DNA of 64,000 nt, from contig MVAQ01000032.1 of assembly GCA_014825775.1 (NCBI GenBank), positions 62,001 through 126,000 on the forward strand, read 5' to 3'. A program made the position numbers and the translations under genes. The notes beneath the pieces are model-generated. The model made no database searches. It saw nothing but the letters and a program-made list of their open reading frames with translations, and had not been told where the DNA came from. Below are positions 9,606 through 21,294 of the stretch, one piece after another (within the stretch, counting starts at the first letter, position 1; the number at the start of each line of letters is the position of its first letter). The stretch comes from Krasilnikovozyma curviuscula. Its lineage: Eukaryota > Basidiomycota > Tremellomycetes > Cystofilobasidiales > Mrakiaceae.

Positions 9606-11903
9606 ATGCAGCTTACGCTCAACATTACACCCTCAACCGTACCTCAGACGATCCAGGTCAATATCCCACATGTGCATTCGGATTCGTGCCAAGGCGAACA
9701 CGACCATGTCCCGTCGGTCACTTCGCAAATGAAGAACTTGAACACCCAAGTCTATCCTATTCCTGAGGATCTTCAGCACTTTGCTATCCCGAAAGAGGCA
9801 GGTGAGACGAATGACTACTACCCTGTTCCCGAAGATTTAGACCTCAAGGCAACACCTTGGAGTCTTCCACCCCAAGTGAGTATATAGTTTACCAGGTCAT
9901 ATTCACTGAGAGTTCAATGACTGAATGAGTTGTATTTGTTTGCAGGAAGACCTCGTTTTCGTTAGTGAGTTTGACCTTTTTGCATGAGGTCGCACTTGCG
10001 CGAGTTCACTGATTTTCCTGGCTATCTCAACCTTACTCCCTTTATCCTACACAAATTCAGATGCTAATATAGTCGATACAGCAACTATGACCATCTTGAA
10101 GTCCAGGACCTTACGTACGAAGGGCGGCAAGATCGCATCTATCGCGCCGACCTCCGCGCTGGACTTAAAGGAATCAGGAGCAGTAGACTGCTCGGGACTG
10201 TTTTTAAGCCCTGGTCTCATGGATATGCATACTCATGTCTCCGCCGTTCCTGGTGGAGATGGCAGTGGATTGCACTCAAGTGGTATTGTTGACACCGTTT
10301 TGAAAAGCACCTACGTTATCAAGGTCAGTCTCTAGACTGATTTCTCGCAGATGCAGTGACTAATTCTTTTAATTTTTTGCATCTATATCATAGGGAATGC
10401 TTTCTAGAGGCTATACTACTGTCAGTAACTGTAGCTTTTGAGCCCCTGTGCTTGAGATGACGAAACTGATTTCTTTGCACCGGCTGTGCTGCACTAGATC
10501 CGAGATGGTAAGCTTCTTCCACCTGCATATATGCGATCCTAACTATGACTGATTGATTGTTGTTCACGGCTATCCTTTGTCCTCTCTCATTCCAGTCGGA
10601 GGCGCAACCAAGGCCCATGCGGACGCGACTGAAAACTGGCTGATTCCTGGTCCTCGTATCTTCCAAGGCGGCCCTGTTTTCTCTCAGACAGTAGGTGTTT
10701 TCAGTAGTAGGAGAGTCAAGTTCAGTATTGACTTGTTTTGTAGGGCGGTCACGGAGATTCTAGTGACCCACAGGCAGCCTCGCACAGTTGTTGTGCTGGA
10801 GGAGGCGGAGGGGGCCTCGGAATGGTCGTCGATGGCGTGGCTGACTGCCTCAAAGCGACTAGAAAAGCAATGATGCAAGGTGCCAACCATATCAAGGTAC
10901 GTCTACAAACGTTCCGGACAACATCGCACCAAGACTCTTGCTGATGCCAGGTTTTATCGTTTGGGGGCAGGTTTGCACGTCGGGAGGTATTGGATCCGTC
11001 ACTGATGCCTTAGAAGGTACCCAGTTCACTGTTGAAGAGCTTCAAGCTATTTCTAAGACGGTGAAGTTTATGGGAGGTACCATTGTAAGTGATTTGACGT
11101 CGAAGCCAATTGTTGGCGCAGCTGGATGATGACATTAATGGGTTTTCGCTCTAGACTACCGCTCACTGCTACACCAGCGCCGGTATCAGACATGCTATTG
11201 AAGGGGGTGTCAGAGGTATCGAACACGGTAACCTGCTCGATGAGCCCACTGCCAAACTAATGGCTGAGCACGACATGTATTTGACCCCAACTTTGAACGT
11301 TCACTTCATTCTCGCTGGGAGTTAGTAATCTTCCCTTTTTTCCGCTTTCCCCTTAATCTGATGGCACACTGTCTCGCTTTTTGCCTGGAAGTGCCGTTCA
11401 AAAACATCTTACTTCCTTCCCAACAAGAGAAGAATGCGATGGTGCGAGACAAGGGTCTTGAAGCTATTCAACATGCTGAGAAGGCTGGAGTAACGGTTTG
11501 TCTTGGAAGTGACATGACTGGAATGATGGGTAGATTCCAAACTGGTTAGCATATCTCTTGTCAATCCCTGTTGGCAGGTTGCACTGAGACCCAAATTGGT
11601 TTGCCGATCTCTTCTTCAGGCGAACTCGTCAGAAGAGCCTCAGTTCTTCCTTCCGCTACCGTTCTCAAGCAAGCGACAATAAACCCCGCCAAGCTCGTCG
11701 GCCAGCCAAACCTGCTGGGACAGCTCAGAGAAGGCTTCTACGCTGACATCCTCATCCTCACCTCAAATCCAATTGAGGACGTGACGATCTTTGACCGACC
11801 AAAAGAGAACCTTTTAGCTATTGTCAAGGATGGAAGATGTGTCAAGTCCAGCGTTAAGGGACTGGAGGTTGAGGTATCGCTGGGTAGAGATTATTTCATG
11901 TAG
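9606..11903 (+). CDS. Metal-dependent amidohydrolase (imidazolonepropionase/prolidase-like)
   Basis: The spliced product is a TIM-barrel amidohydrolase of roughly 500 residues. Metal-site motifs appear in order: MDMHTHVS (the HxH after beta-1), NHIKVCTSGG (the lysine usually carboxylated), TAHCYT, RGIEHGN, and the late Asp in VCLGSDMTG. A closing composite beta domain ends ADILILTSNP...VKDGRCVK. This matches the COG1228-type subfamily (imidazolonepropionase-like and Xaa-Pro dipeptidases), which hydrolyses C-N bonds. The substrate cannot be told. The N-terminal 90 residues are a fungal extension rich in His and Pro. The start is the first in-frame ATG. One exon is only 10 nt (10498-10507). No signal peptide is evident, so the protein is probably cytosolic. 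Confidence 0.88.
10498..10507 (+). other. 10-nt microexon in the amidohydrolase gene
   Basis: ATCCGAGATG is flanked by gcactag| and |gtaagc. Including it joins RGYTT to IRD-VGGATKAH in the correct frame and restores the TT-x-R-D-VGG motif expected in this enzyme family. Skipping 10 nt would shift the frame. Confidence 0.8.
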
Positions 11904-12122
11904 ACCAAGAGCTGCTGAATTAGTGGGTTGACGGAGGTAGAACAATAGAACAACAGTATACAGGCTTTCCAACACTTTGGGAAAGGGATAGTCACTGCGA
12001 TCAATCTGTTAGAGAAGCAGAAGATTGGAACGAGCAAGGACTTGCGGCTGAGGTGTCATCATACGATTATACGAAAGTTGAAGTCCATACGGTGTGAAGT
12101 CACAAGACGCATCAACAGCTTT

Positions 12123-13246
12123 CTACCTCCTACCGCCTCGAATCATCTTCATTTTAGGCTTCTTATCGTGCCTACCAGTTTCTGGGGCAGCCTCAACAGC
12201 GGCTGGAGGAGGTGGTGGTGGTGGGTTCTTCTTCTCCCTCTCGCGTTCATTTTTCAGGATCTCAAGGTAGTGATTACCAGGTATCAGCGGAGAAAACTGC
12301 GAAACACGCTGTTCAAGTGGTGGAAGTGGTGTGGGTGGTTTGGGTGCCCGAGGACGGTGAACAACTGGCGGTTTGGATGTGGATTTAGGTTGAGGGGCGG
12401 TTGGTTCGCAGTCCGATGGGGATGGCACCAGCTGAGGTTTCACTTTTTGAATATGAGCTGCAATAGCAAGGTAGAGTTGTTTACCTGGAGGCATACAATC
12501 AAGTGTCAGGAATTCGAACAAAAAGAGGACCGCGTTTGGGTGATAGACTGACGGTTCGTGATGCTTGGTTCCAAAAACTTCCCGTCTTTCTCATACTGTA
12601 CTTTTACTCTTCCAGGATTCGCCCAGTCTTTGGGATGTGTTTTTTGTTGCTAGATAGAGCAGCGGCGGAGCGGGTTAACAGCGAGTCGTGTGAGTGTCTT
12701 GTTCGAAAGGGAGCGACTTTCATGAGGGATCCAATCAGAGAGACACAAATAACTCACTTCATTGAATATGGGTAGGTGGAGAGCCATGCAAGCTTGAGCT
12801 ATGTCCTTGTTTAAAGGCCACCAAAGTGACTTTTCTCTCGGAATCCTTCGCCCTCCTTTGCCAAATGCCCGCTTTGCGTCGAAGTAGATTGGGTAGACAG
12901 TCTGCCAGCTAGATCAAGATGATACATCACCAGCGAAGAAACAGACTTGTCAGCTTGATTGGGCTACCTTTTGCAACTCACAGGATGGTGGGCTCAGAAG
13001 TTGTTCGACTTACCCTTTATACTGACTCGTGTCATCAGTATAAACAACTCCAGGTTCATTCATGATTCTAGTCTGCTTCTGCTCCATCTTCCCCATAGCC
13101 TCCATCATCGACTCAAGACCTGAAAGAGCTCCTCCTGTCGACGCTGCTGAACCTGAACCTGATGCTGCTGGAGGGTCTGGCAGGATCGTGGGTTCGTAAT
13201 CGTCGTCGAACTCATCACCAGAATTGTATTCTTCTATAGAGGCCAT
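12123..13246 (-). CDS. SEC65: Signal recognition particle subunit SRP19/Sec65
   Basis: Four exons splice to an SRP19 protein. An acidic N-terminal extension (MASIEEYNSGDEFDDDYEP) precedes the core SQYKGWQTVYPIYFDAKR...GGRRIP, which contains the conserved YP-x-YFD and GRR(I)P RNA-binding motifs. Next come HPKDWANPGRVKVQ and a Pro-rich, basic tail ending KMKMIRGGRR. SRP19 binds the tip of helices 6 and 8 of SRP RNA and prepares the site for SRP54. The exon 1-2 join is placed at gatctag|CTGGCAG because only this keeps YPIYFD in frame. It shares a 147-bp divergent promoter with the JTB-like gene. Confidence 0.92.
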
Positions 13247-13393
13247 CGTTTCAAAGCGTGAAAGTAAGCTTTGAATGACAGTAGCTTAGAGGCGACCCAC
13301 AGCACGAAGCTCTGCAGTCACCGTGGCAACTTGAGAGGGTGCGTTCCAATGTTAAAGGGCTGCTACCATCACCCAAAACCCTCTTTACCAGGC
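13247..13393. promoter_or_regulatory. Compact bidirectional promoter (SRP19 / JTB-like)
   Basis: Only 147 bp separate the start codons of the two divergent genes, so both promoters and both 5' UTRs must fit here. No clear TATA box is seen on either strand. Confidence 0.5.
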
Positions 13394-14302
13394 ATGCCAG
13401 ATCTTTATCCGTAAGTAGAGGTACTCTGGGATGCTCGAGCTCTTGAAAAGTGTCTCTGATTTCGCCTGCTCTTTATCCCTGCTTTCGCTACAGGTCGCGG
13501 CATGCTGGTCGACAAGCTCCAATTTCCCTGAGCAGGATCCTTGCTGTCATCTTGGTCCTTGCAACATGCTGTATAGCATCGTCAGCTTCCACCTCACCAA
13601 ACTCAAGTGAAAGGTACTCGCTTGTAGAGGAGCAAAACGATGGTGGCTTGGTTGAACGACGAATAATCGCACGAGCAGAGAAGGATTATGTGTGCAGGCC
13701 TTTTGGTCAATGTGAACCATGTCCGGCAGATCAGGTTAGTGGGGCTCTTTTGACTGCATTGAAATTCCAGCCTTTGCCAAGTTTCGAGCCAGTTTACTGA
13801 TTCAAACTCGCCTCCTGTCTATCTCATTCTTCTCAACGCCTCCACCCACCGCAGCGCTCTCAACCTTTCTGTAAACTTTCAGGAAATCGAAGGTTGCTCC
13901 ATTGCATTCCTCGAGGGAGTGAACATCCTTCACATCCCAATGCAGGAGGAGCAGGCGGCGATTCATCTCAGCAGAACGAAACACCGGCGAAGGGAGAAGT
14001 GCCTGCGTGGGAAGCGTGCGGCAAGGTCATTGCAAAAGAGAGGAAGGACTTCTGGGAGTTTGTCGTAAGTTACGTTGAAGAACCTTGGCGCCTAATGCGC
14101 TACATCACTCACTTCTGACTTCTTCGCGCTCTTGCTCCCTTATCAGTCTACAAACCTAGTTATATTCTGTATAGCAATGCTGGTGTTGCTGCTGAGAGGA
14201 AGGAAATTGGCGACGCTGCAGTATAGAGTGTTGGCTGCTCGAGTGGGAATTCCAGGGCTTGGAAGCGGAGGGGGCGGTCGCTTTTTGGGCTTCAATTTGT
14301 AA
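13394..14302 (+). CDS. JTB-like single-pass membrane protein
   Basis: The first coding exon (13394-13410) encodes MPDLYP. The second begins at 13494 and encodes a hydrophobic signal sequence (RILAVILVLATCCIASSAS). A lumenal/extracellular domain follows with spaced cysteines (CRPFGQCEPCPADQ, FCKLSGNRRLLHC), then WEACGKVIAKERKDFWEFV, a membrane segment (NLVIFCIAMLVLLLRG) and a short basic tail (RKLATLQYRVLAARVGI). This order of cysteine module, C-x(n)-FW, membrane helix and R-x3-L tail parallels animal JTB (jumping translocation breakpoint). The last exon adds a Gly-rich C-terminus. The resemblance is by motif order only. The function in fungi is unknown; type I membrane topology is inferred. 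Confidence 0.72.
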
Positions 14303-14697
14303 GAAGTTGTTGAAATGGTTGAGCGACCAACGCAAGAGAGCACATCGGCCATCCTATATTGTTCGTTGATGGTCTGACATATTCCGCCTTCATATTTGGT
14401 GTGCTGAGCTGTCGAAAGTCCAGCTCAGAACCAGCCAGATGCCTGGAGTGTTGTGCTTCTCAAGTTATTGAACTGAATAATGACATGATCCTCAGATGTT
14501 CTATCCTAGTTTCAAGTTCCGAAAGTTTTGTGTGACAAACCCACTCAAGTCGCGAACTACGCAACTTGGAACAAAGAAACCTCATCGCGGGGAAGTTCGT
14601 TCAGCAGTCGACAGCCATATACTATCGAACCTTCCAGTACACAATCCCGATTCATATTTGGGCACCGTCAATGAATAGACCTACCATTCTTGCTTAA
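14303..14697. other. Intergenic region JTB-like to RBR ligase
   Basis: 395 bp containing a 3' UTR and the promoter of the RBR gene. An ATG at 14499 opens a 60-codon frame that ends before the RBR start. It could be an upstream ORF, but nothing supports it as a gene. Confidence 0.4.
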
Positions 14698-17600
14698 ATG
14701 GAGGAGAGTCAAGTCCTTGGTAAACTGAAGGTCCAAGTTCCTCAGAAGTTTAAGCAGGATAATCGGGCTCCGCATATAGTTGAAACTGATAAAAGAGTTG
14801 ATAAAGCAACACACCTTCTACCCAACAAAACTACTTCGATTTCCTACCAAGTAGATGAGGTAAGCCCAGTTTCCTCAGGGTGGTCCCTGGTCCCCCTCCT
14901 GTCTGCCACCGGAACTTGCTGAGCACTCAAACTGTGGATATGGTGTCCAGGATGAGATCCAAGTTATTTGCCCAGCTGCTGGACCTTCGACTTTTCGAAG
15001 AATCCAGAGAAGTATTCCTGCCGGGGTCAGTATTTCGACGTCAAGAAGGACGGCAGCCTCATCCCAAGTCAATCAAGCCTCAGCTTCAGGCTCTGGTTCC
15101 TCCAAAGCTCGCGAGGTTGTTGTCATAGATCTCTCCGATGACGAAAATGTCCAATCATCAGCAAAGCGACACAAACCTGCATCAGCCCCGATATCACTCC
15201 AGTCATCCGTTTCACCATCAGCAAGAGCACAGCAGCAGAATGCCAGTGGTGTAGGTTTGTTCATGGACACACATACTGAAGTTACCGAATTAGAAGAGAT
15301 CTTGGCATTACAGAATCCACCTGCACCTCAACGGTCTGATCCATTATCAACTTCGATGGCAGAAATCATGGCAATTCTCAGCGACGTTGATCCAGAGCAC
15401 GTCCGCACCGTCTTAAAAGCTCAAATGTCTATTCAAATTATCGGTGACTCAAATTGTAACAATCTTACTGAAAGAACATTGGACACTATCCTCGACGGCA
15501 GAACAACCTACCCCAAAGTCAAGAATCTCAAGAGGAAATCATTCGGCGACGGATCCGCGAACAACAACAACGAGTATAAATTGTTCGGTTCGAATGGCAT
15601 CATAAGAGGTGAAAAGGAGGTTGATTACCTGGCTAGAGATGCAAAAGGTCCTGGTGGTCAAGCGTATATGCAGGCTAGTTTCGAACAGCTGTATTCGGAC
15701 TTCCCGTTGATACCTGTCAAACACGTTCGATTGACGTTCATGTCCCATTCGTTATCGTGTATGTTACAAGAGATTTTCTTTATCAGTTGTTCCAGTAACT
15801 GATTCTTTTTGCGGTGTTGCTTCGACGCATCTCTGGTGGTTTCATATTGCTTACAGATGCTAGAACTCACATGGTGCTGTTGGAACAGTCCAATCTGTCA
15901 GACAAACCGTACCAAAACAATTCTTCACAGAGGAAGAGTAAGGGCAAAGGCCACGTTCTAACAAGTGAGGAATACGAGAAAGAACGAGAGTGGTTGGCTG
16001 CTAAACTGAGTGAGTTCAACTCACCTTGATCGCCTTCATCCTGTTTTGTGGACGTATGCTGACAGTTCCCGTGCACGTGGGCTCCGTAGAGAAAGATAGA
16101 GAGACCAAACTAGAAAAGGAGCGTGAAGAGCTCTTTCTGAAGGAGTATGAGAAGAATGGGTTGGGAATAGAATGTCAATGCTGTTTCGGTGAGCCCACGT
16201 TGTTCCTTTCGTAATCGTTATCCCACTCAACGCTGAACGTCTGTCATTTTCCCTTCTCATAGGTTCTTTTCCTCCAGTCAGTTGCCTCTTTCAGGTTGAT
16301 CTCTCTTTGTTCGTGTTATAAGCTAAAATCTCAACCCTCTATCTACAGGAGTACGTTAGACAGTGCAGTGATGGACATTTGTTCTGTAAAGAATGCGTCC
16401 AACGCCATGCTAAGACGATTCTTGGAAACCAAATGGTTACGATCTTGTGCATGGACGGAGGTAAGTGACACTCGCCTCTGTTCTGTATCCAACATGCGCT
16501 CATTCTTTAATTCTTTTTATGGATAGGTGGATGTAATGCCAACTTCCCGGAAGTAGAACTCAATCGAACTCTTGACGAGAAACTTATACGGCTGTGAGTT
16601 TAAATATGTAAAAAAAAAGTCGCGATCCAAGTTAACCAACTTGGGCACCACAGTTGGCATCGACTATTGCAGGAAAAGGCTATCAAAGATGCTGAGTTGG
16701 ATTACATTGAAAGTTGTCCCTTTTGTAGCTACTCTGGTTGGTTCCTGTTTTCTTATTTGTTTTTTGAAGTCCGCGTCAGGCTGACTCGTATGTTTTCTGC
16801 TCCAGTCTGTATCGAGAATCCAGATGAGAAGCTCTTCCACTGTGAGAACGAGGAATGTGGAGTTATCAGTTGTCGCAAATGTCAGAAGCCTGGTAAGAAG
16901 TACAAATTATCATTCCTTAATGCTTTCAAGCTAAGACTTCATCTCACCACAGAGCATCTCCCGAAATCTTGCGAAGGTGTGCCATTCCTCTGTCGTTTTC
17001 AGTTGGGAAATTGTCCGTTCTGATATGAGTTTATTTTGCAGAAATGGAGAAAGACAGCAAGCTTGATCACAGAGTAAGCGAGATCACCAGCAACTTCTTT
17101 CACCCTTCCCTCTCTTTGACATACTGAAGGTTGCCTTTCTGTTCGTGTGTTGGACTTTAGCACATTGGTGAGGGTTACCTTTTGAAAATATCTTGCAAAG
17201 AGATTCTTTACTCATCTCATTCTCTGCCTTTAATAGTGGAAGAAGCAATGACTGCAGCTTTGATCCGGAAATGTCCAAAGAGGGGATGCGGCAATACTTT
17301 CTTGAAGTGCGTGGATTCTTGCTTCCTTTTCACTTTGTCAGATCTAAAAGCTCGTTTTTTATAGAGATTCGGGTTGTAACAAAGTGTGTTCAGCTCGTTT
17401 TTAAATACACAACCGCGAGACACACACTGACGTTACCTTCCATTAACGTTATCAGATGGTATGCAACAAGTGCGGTACATACCAGTGCTATGTTTGTCAG
17501 AAGGTCGGCGAAAATACCTCATTCTCATCCGACTGAGACACACAAAGCTGACGAGAATGTTATCATCTCTAGGTGATCCCTGCAGATTACAGTCATTTCG

Positions 17601-18175
17601 ACACTCAACCTGGGCAACCTGGATATGGTAGAATAAAAGATATAACGAAGTGTCCGTTATGGGAAGATAGCTCAGCACGTCATAGGAACGAGGTAAACAG
17701 GTTTCTGTCGTTCTCAAGTGGAAGTTACAATGGCTAGTCACTAAGGCATTTTGTTTCCCAGGTCGAAGCTGCTCGCAAGGCTGCTCAAGACCAAGTCAAG
17801 GCTAAGAATGCTGATATCACACAGGAAGATCTTGAAGTTGATCTTCCAGATGCTGGTCCTGGAGCAGGAGCAGATCTGTGTAGGATGCCCGCCCCCAGAC
17901 CTGCTGGTCATGCACCACCTGCCCCTCTACCACCTGCCTTACAAGCCGGCGCGTACATTCCGGGACTCAATTTAGTAAGTAAAGATTTCTACAGTCTCCC
18001 ATTTCGTTGGTGACATATCTGTGTGTCTTTCTGCTCTTAGCTTGGTGGTCCAGCAGGCTTCGCTGATCATTTTCGAAGGTTACGAGATCAACAAGCTGCT
18101 CTGGCTAATGCTCATGGTCGTCTGGCAGCTGCGCCGCGAGCAGCAGTCCCTCCTCGTCGAAGGGGAAAGTCGTAA
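14698..18175 (+). CDS. RNF216/Triad3-like RBR E3 ubiquitin ligase with a SUMO-interacting motif
   Basis: More than ten exons encode a RING-IBR-RING protein. The disordered N-terminal third carries VVVIDLSDDEN, a textbook SUMO-interacting motif followed by acidic residues. RING1 shows CQCCFGSFPPEYVRQC and GHLFCKECVQRH. The IBR shows CPFCSYSV...CENEECGVISCRKC. RING2 shows CPKRGCGNTFLKDSGCNKMVC-x2-CG, in which the cysteine of DSGCNKM is the expected catalytic residue, then CYVCQKVI. This cysteine spacing, with no RBR-adjacent UBA or ARIADNE domain, matches RNF216. RBR ligases pass ubiquitin through a thioester on RING2. A Pro/Ala-rich tail ends PPRRRGKS. The start is the first ATG of a long frame; no upstream exon is evident. 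Confidence 0.85.
15129..15159 (+). other. SUMO-interacting motif coding segment
   Basis: This segment encodes VVVIDLSDDEN within the RBR ligase: a hydrophobic core (V-V-V-I-D-L) followed by Ser and acidic residues, the canonical arrangement for parallel SUMO binding. Coordinates are approximate to a few bases. Confidence 0.7.
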
Positions 18176-18330
18176 ATGACAATTCTTCCGCGATCGCGAT
18201 GGAAGATGGATAAGCTTTTGGTTTTGGATAGAGTACTTTGAAGGTAGTCTCATACTCAATCTGATACCAGCCGGACCCGCCGGAGTTTACGGAGAGAGCC
18301 CGTGCATCGGAAAGTCTATGACTACATAGC

Positions 18331-20830
18331 TTACCAGGAGAACTCTTCCGTTATCAACTCGACTCCTCGCATCTGCCTCTTCTTTGAGTAGTCTAAGCCC
18401 GCTGTCGCTCTTCGTACATCATCAACCAATGATCTTGGTCCACACACAGCTACACCCATGCCACACGGTTCAGTCTTGGCTTTAGATATGATCTTGATCG
18501 AATCATCTAACTCGTTGTCCAGTAATGTTTTGAAACCTGGGCGGCCAAAGACATACTTCAAGTGACGGTGTCTCGGCGGGTGCCTGTCGTTGACGTGGCC
18601 TGTTATGAAGACTTGCAGACGGATTCGAAGCTTACTGGAAGGACGTTCCAAGAGTTCCAGAAGCAGAGGCATCATCGCCTTGACGGCTGGCTCTCTAGCA
18701 ATCCAGAGAATCTTGAGAGTCCTACTCCTGACCTCCATCTTCTCAGCACCCATCTGAATTGAAGATGCATAGCTACAGAATGATCATAAGAAATAAGACA
18801 AGCATTAGAGTAGAGGTAACCATTGCTCACCTGAGAATTGACGAAATTCCTGATCCTCCAGCAACCGCGACCAAAGAAGAGTAAACGGAGAGCAAAGAAT
18901 CTCCAGTTCCGCCGTAGGGACCTTCTACAATAACTCTGATGGTCTTCCCGCCACTTTCACTTTCACCTCTTATGGCGAGGCCGTACAATCTCTTTGTCCA
19001 ATCGCCTCCTTCTTTGATCAACAATCGCAGAGCGTCTCCTGACGCAGATGCGATTGAGAAGGGATGGGCTTCTAGCATTCCTGAGACACCCACTCCCATT
19101 TCTGAGCTTAAAACTCTAATCCAGACGTGCTGTCCAGGCCCTATAGGAAGGAGCTTGTCAGCGTCAGACCAAGAACATGAAAACAAAGAAAAACAACATG
19201 TACGCCAGCCTCCCTTCAAGCATTCTACTGTCAACTCAGTCACCCCATCACCAAGCGGGCTGATTATGGCATATTCACAACGAGATTTTAAGATTCTAAA
19301 GCATCGATCAAAGACGATCATCCCGACTGCCGACAAGGAGTAAGGCAGGCACACCGGGGCATGCAACGACAATCCAATGAGGAGCAAACTGGGAGGAGAC
19401 GACATGTTAGGAGCCTGTACAGAGAAGATACCAAGAGAAATATGTGCTCACACCATACCAACGTGATGCACCATTGTGAAGAGCCAATACGCCCTCGCTC
19501 TGACAAGAGGGATGGATGAAGCTGAGATAGTGACCACAGAGCAGAACGCGACGAGACCACTTTGAATGGTTGCACTGGTACTAGCCTTTAAAGTGAAGGT
19601 TCCAGATGTGATGAACTTATTGAGGTAGAATCCAGCGTGAATAATTGAGGTGATGACAACCAACTGGCCGATGAACCGGTGAAGGAAGTTAAGCTTCTCA
19701 TAGCCTCTGGTAAGAATGAAGGATGGAACCTAAGGGTGACAAATATTATCCAATATTAGGATAATTTCTTCTGGAATATGGGAGGGGTGCTTACCGAGTT
19801 CTTGCATCCCAAGCCAACAAGCAGGGGCAGCTGTACTACAGCCATCAACCCAGCGCGCAGTGGATCTTTCGTAGGATTACTTTTCCAGAAAGTTGAGAAA
19901 GAAACGAGCGTCGCATAAACTACCAGGAGGATGATTTGGCCTACTGTCAGGTGAAGGTAGATCCAACTGATATTGACAGGCAAACAGAGGAAAGGTGGCG
20001 AGGGAGATGGGAGGTAGATGGGTAAGTTGGGATTGAGCTCGTGTTTCGGAACAATGGTCGATGAGGAAGAGGTGTTACGGTTTAAAAAGGAAGGAACTTG
20101 TTCGAGTGGAGTTGCGTCTCTGATGGGGCCAAGCTTGTAGAGAGCAAGGTCATCCATTTTGGAAAGCTTTTCGTTGAAAGCGACAGCTTTCTTATCTTGG
20201 ACACTTTCTTCTGCTGAATTGATTTTCTTTTCTTGGTAGTCCCAGACTTCTGGCATGTCGTCGTCGGAAGCTTCTCCTATCGCGTTAAAACCAGTTTGAT
20301 GCGCCAGCCTCAACTTCTTCAGGCTAGAATGTTTTTTGCTGCTTCTTTGAGACGACTTTGATTTCCAAAGCCTAAAGAATTCAAATTATGTTATCAGTGC
20401 TCAAGACTCAGGACACTTTGTTACGCTCGTGTGCGTACCGCCAACCTAAGGCTAACTCTCCTGCTCGAGACCCAACCATCCACCTGGCAAGCTGAAGAAT
20501 ACACAGAAGAACAATTTGAGCCATTAACGGCAGAATTTTCGCGTGAGTAGCAGCAGAAAAGGGACTGACGAGTCGAGGATGGCCGGCGATGACAAATAGT
20601 AGAAAGATTGAACCAGCAGCCAGTAAAAACCATAGGGGAACCCATTTATTATAGAGAATAGTTTGTTGTGTGTCGGAGGAGGAAGAGGAGGTTGAAGAAT
20701 TGGAAGCTGCCACAGTCAATGGGGTCGAGACGAGGTTGTTGTGGATTGGTGAAGCATCGTTTCCAGTTGCTGGAAAATTGACCAGAGCTGGAATGAACCC
20801 TCGTGGATGCATTCTGTACTTGTGAGACAT
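18331..20830 (-). CDS. Ferric-reductase-like transmembrane oxidoreductase (FRE/NOX fold)
   Basis: The N-terminus is extracellular and Ser-rich, followed by membrane segments (WVPLWFLLAAGSIFLLFVI, LMAQIVLLCILQLARWMV and others). Haem-ligand histidine pairs fall in LHRFIGQLVVITSIIHAGF and TMVHHVGMV...LSLHAP. A cytosolic FAD-binding domain follows (PGQHVWIRV, HPFSIAS), then an NAD(P)H-binding domain with GPYGG and VAVAGGSGISSIL, ending near CGPRSLVDDVRRA. The family moves electrons from cytosolic NADPH across the membrane to Fe(III) or Cu(II) chelates. The start is the first true ATG (MSHKYRMHPRG). It has no obvious cleavable signal peptide. Metallo-reductase rather than NADPH oxidase is inferred from the fungal context. 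A convergent neighbour ends only 155 bp away. Confidence 0.9.
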
Positions 20831-21294
20831 GGCAATGTTTTGGGATCTGGATGGATGCGTCAGATGAAGAGTTGAGGAGTTCGTGCGAGGGAGTGGGGGA
20901 CCTGACCAGCAGGATGAGAGGGAGATATCCTTCAAGGATGGGATGATGAGAGAGGGGTGAGAGTCCAAAAGAACGACTACGTTTACTGTGCTTTCATAAC
21001 TCGACAGTCACAGTTTGGAAGAGTCAACTTCGACGAGAGGAGAACTTTATTGAGGGCTGAAACGCGTATGTAGACAAACGATCGGGGAAGTAAAAATCAA
21101 AAGCAATGGGTTTCCTTTGGAGTTTCAGAAGATGTCCATACCAAACTGAAGAGGCAAGGTTGATCAGGACGCAAGGAGGTACATCTCTATTGTCCGAGAA
21201 ATCAAGGCCATTTGCCAGCCGACCCAAGCCTGAAACGCGACGCTACTTGCCGTTTTTGAGATGGAAAGAGACGCAGTTTTCTTATTCTTACATC
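20831..21294. other. Intergenic region between ferric reductase and NYN gene
   Basis: 464 bp that should hold the ferric-reductase promoter and the 3' UTR of the minus-strand NYN/LOTUS gene. I see no GATA-type cluster or TATA element that I would defend, and no other feature. Confidence 0.4.

Noticed and set aside
12042..12551. Plus-strand open frame of 169 codons rich in Trp/Arg/Gly
   Set aside because: It is the complement of the Pro-rich tail of SRP19, which is firmly supported on the other strand.
13450..13493. Reading the JTB-like gene from a GTG at 13450
   Set aside because: Fungal nuclear genes do not normally start at GTG. The stretch is an intron, and an upstream ATG exon at 13394 joins in frame.
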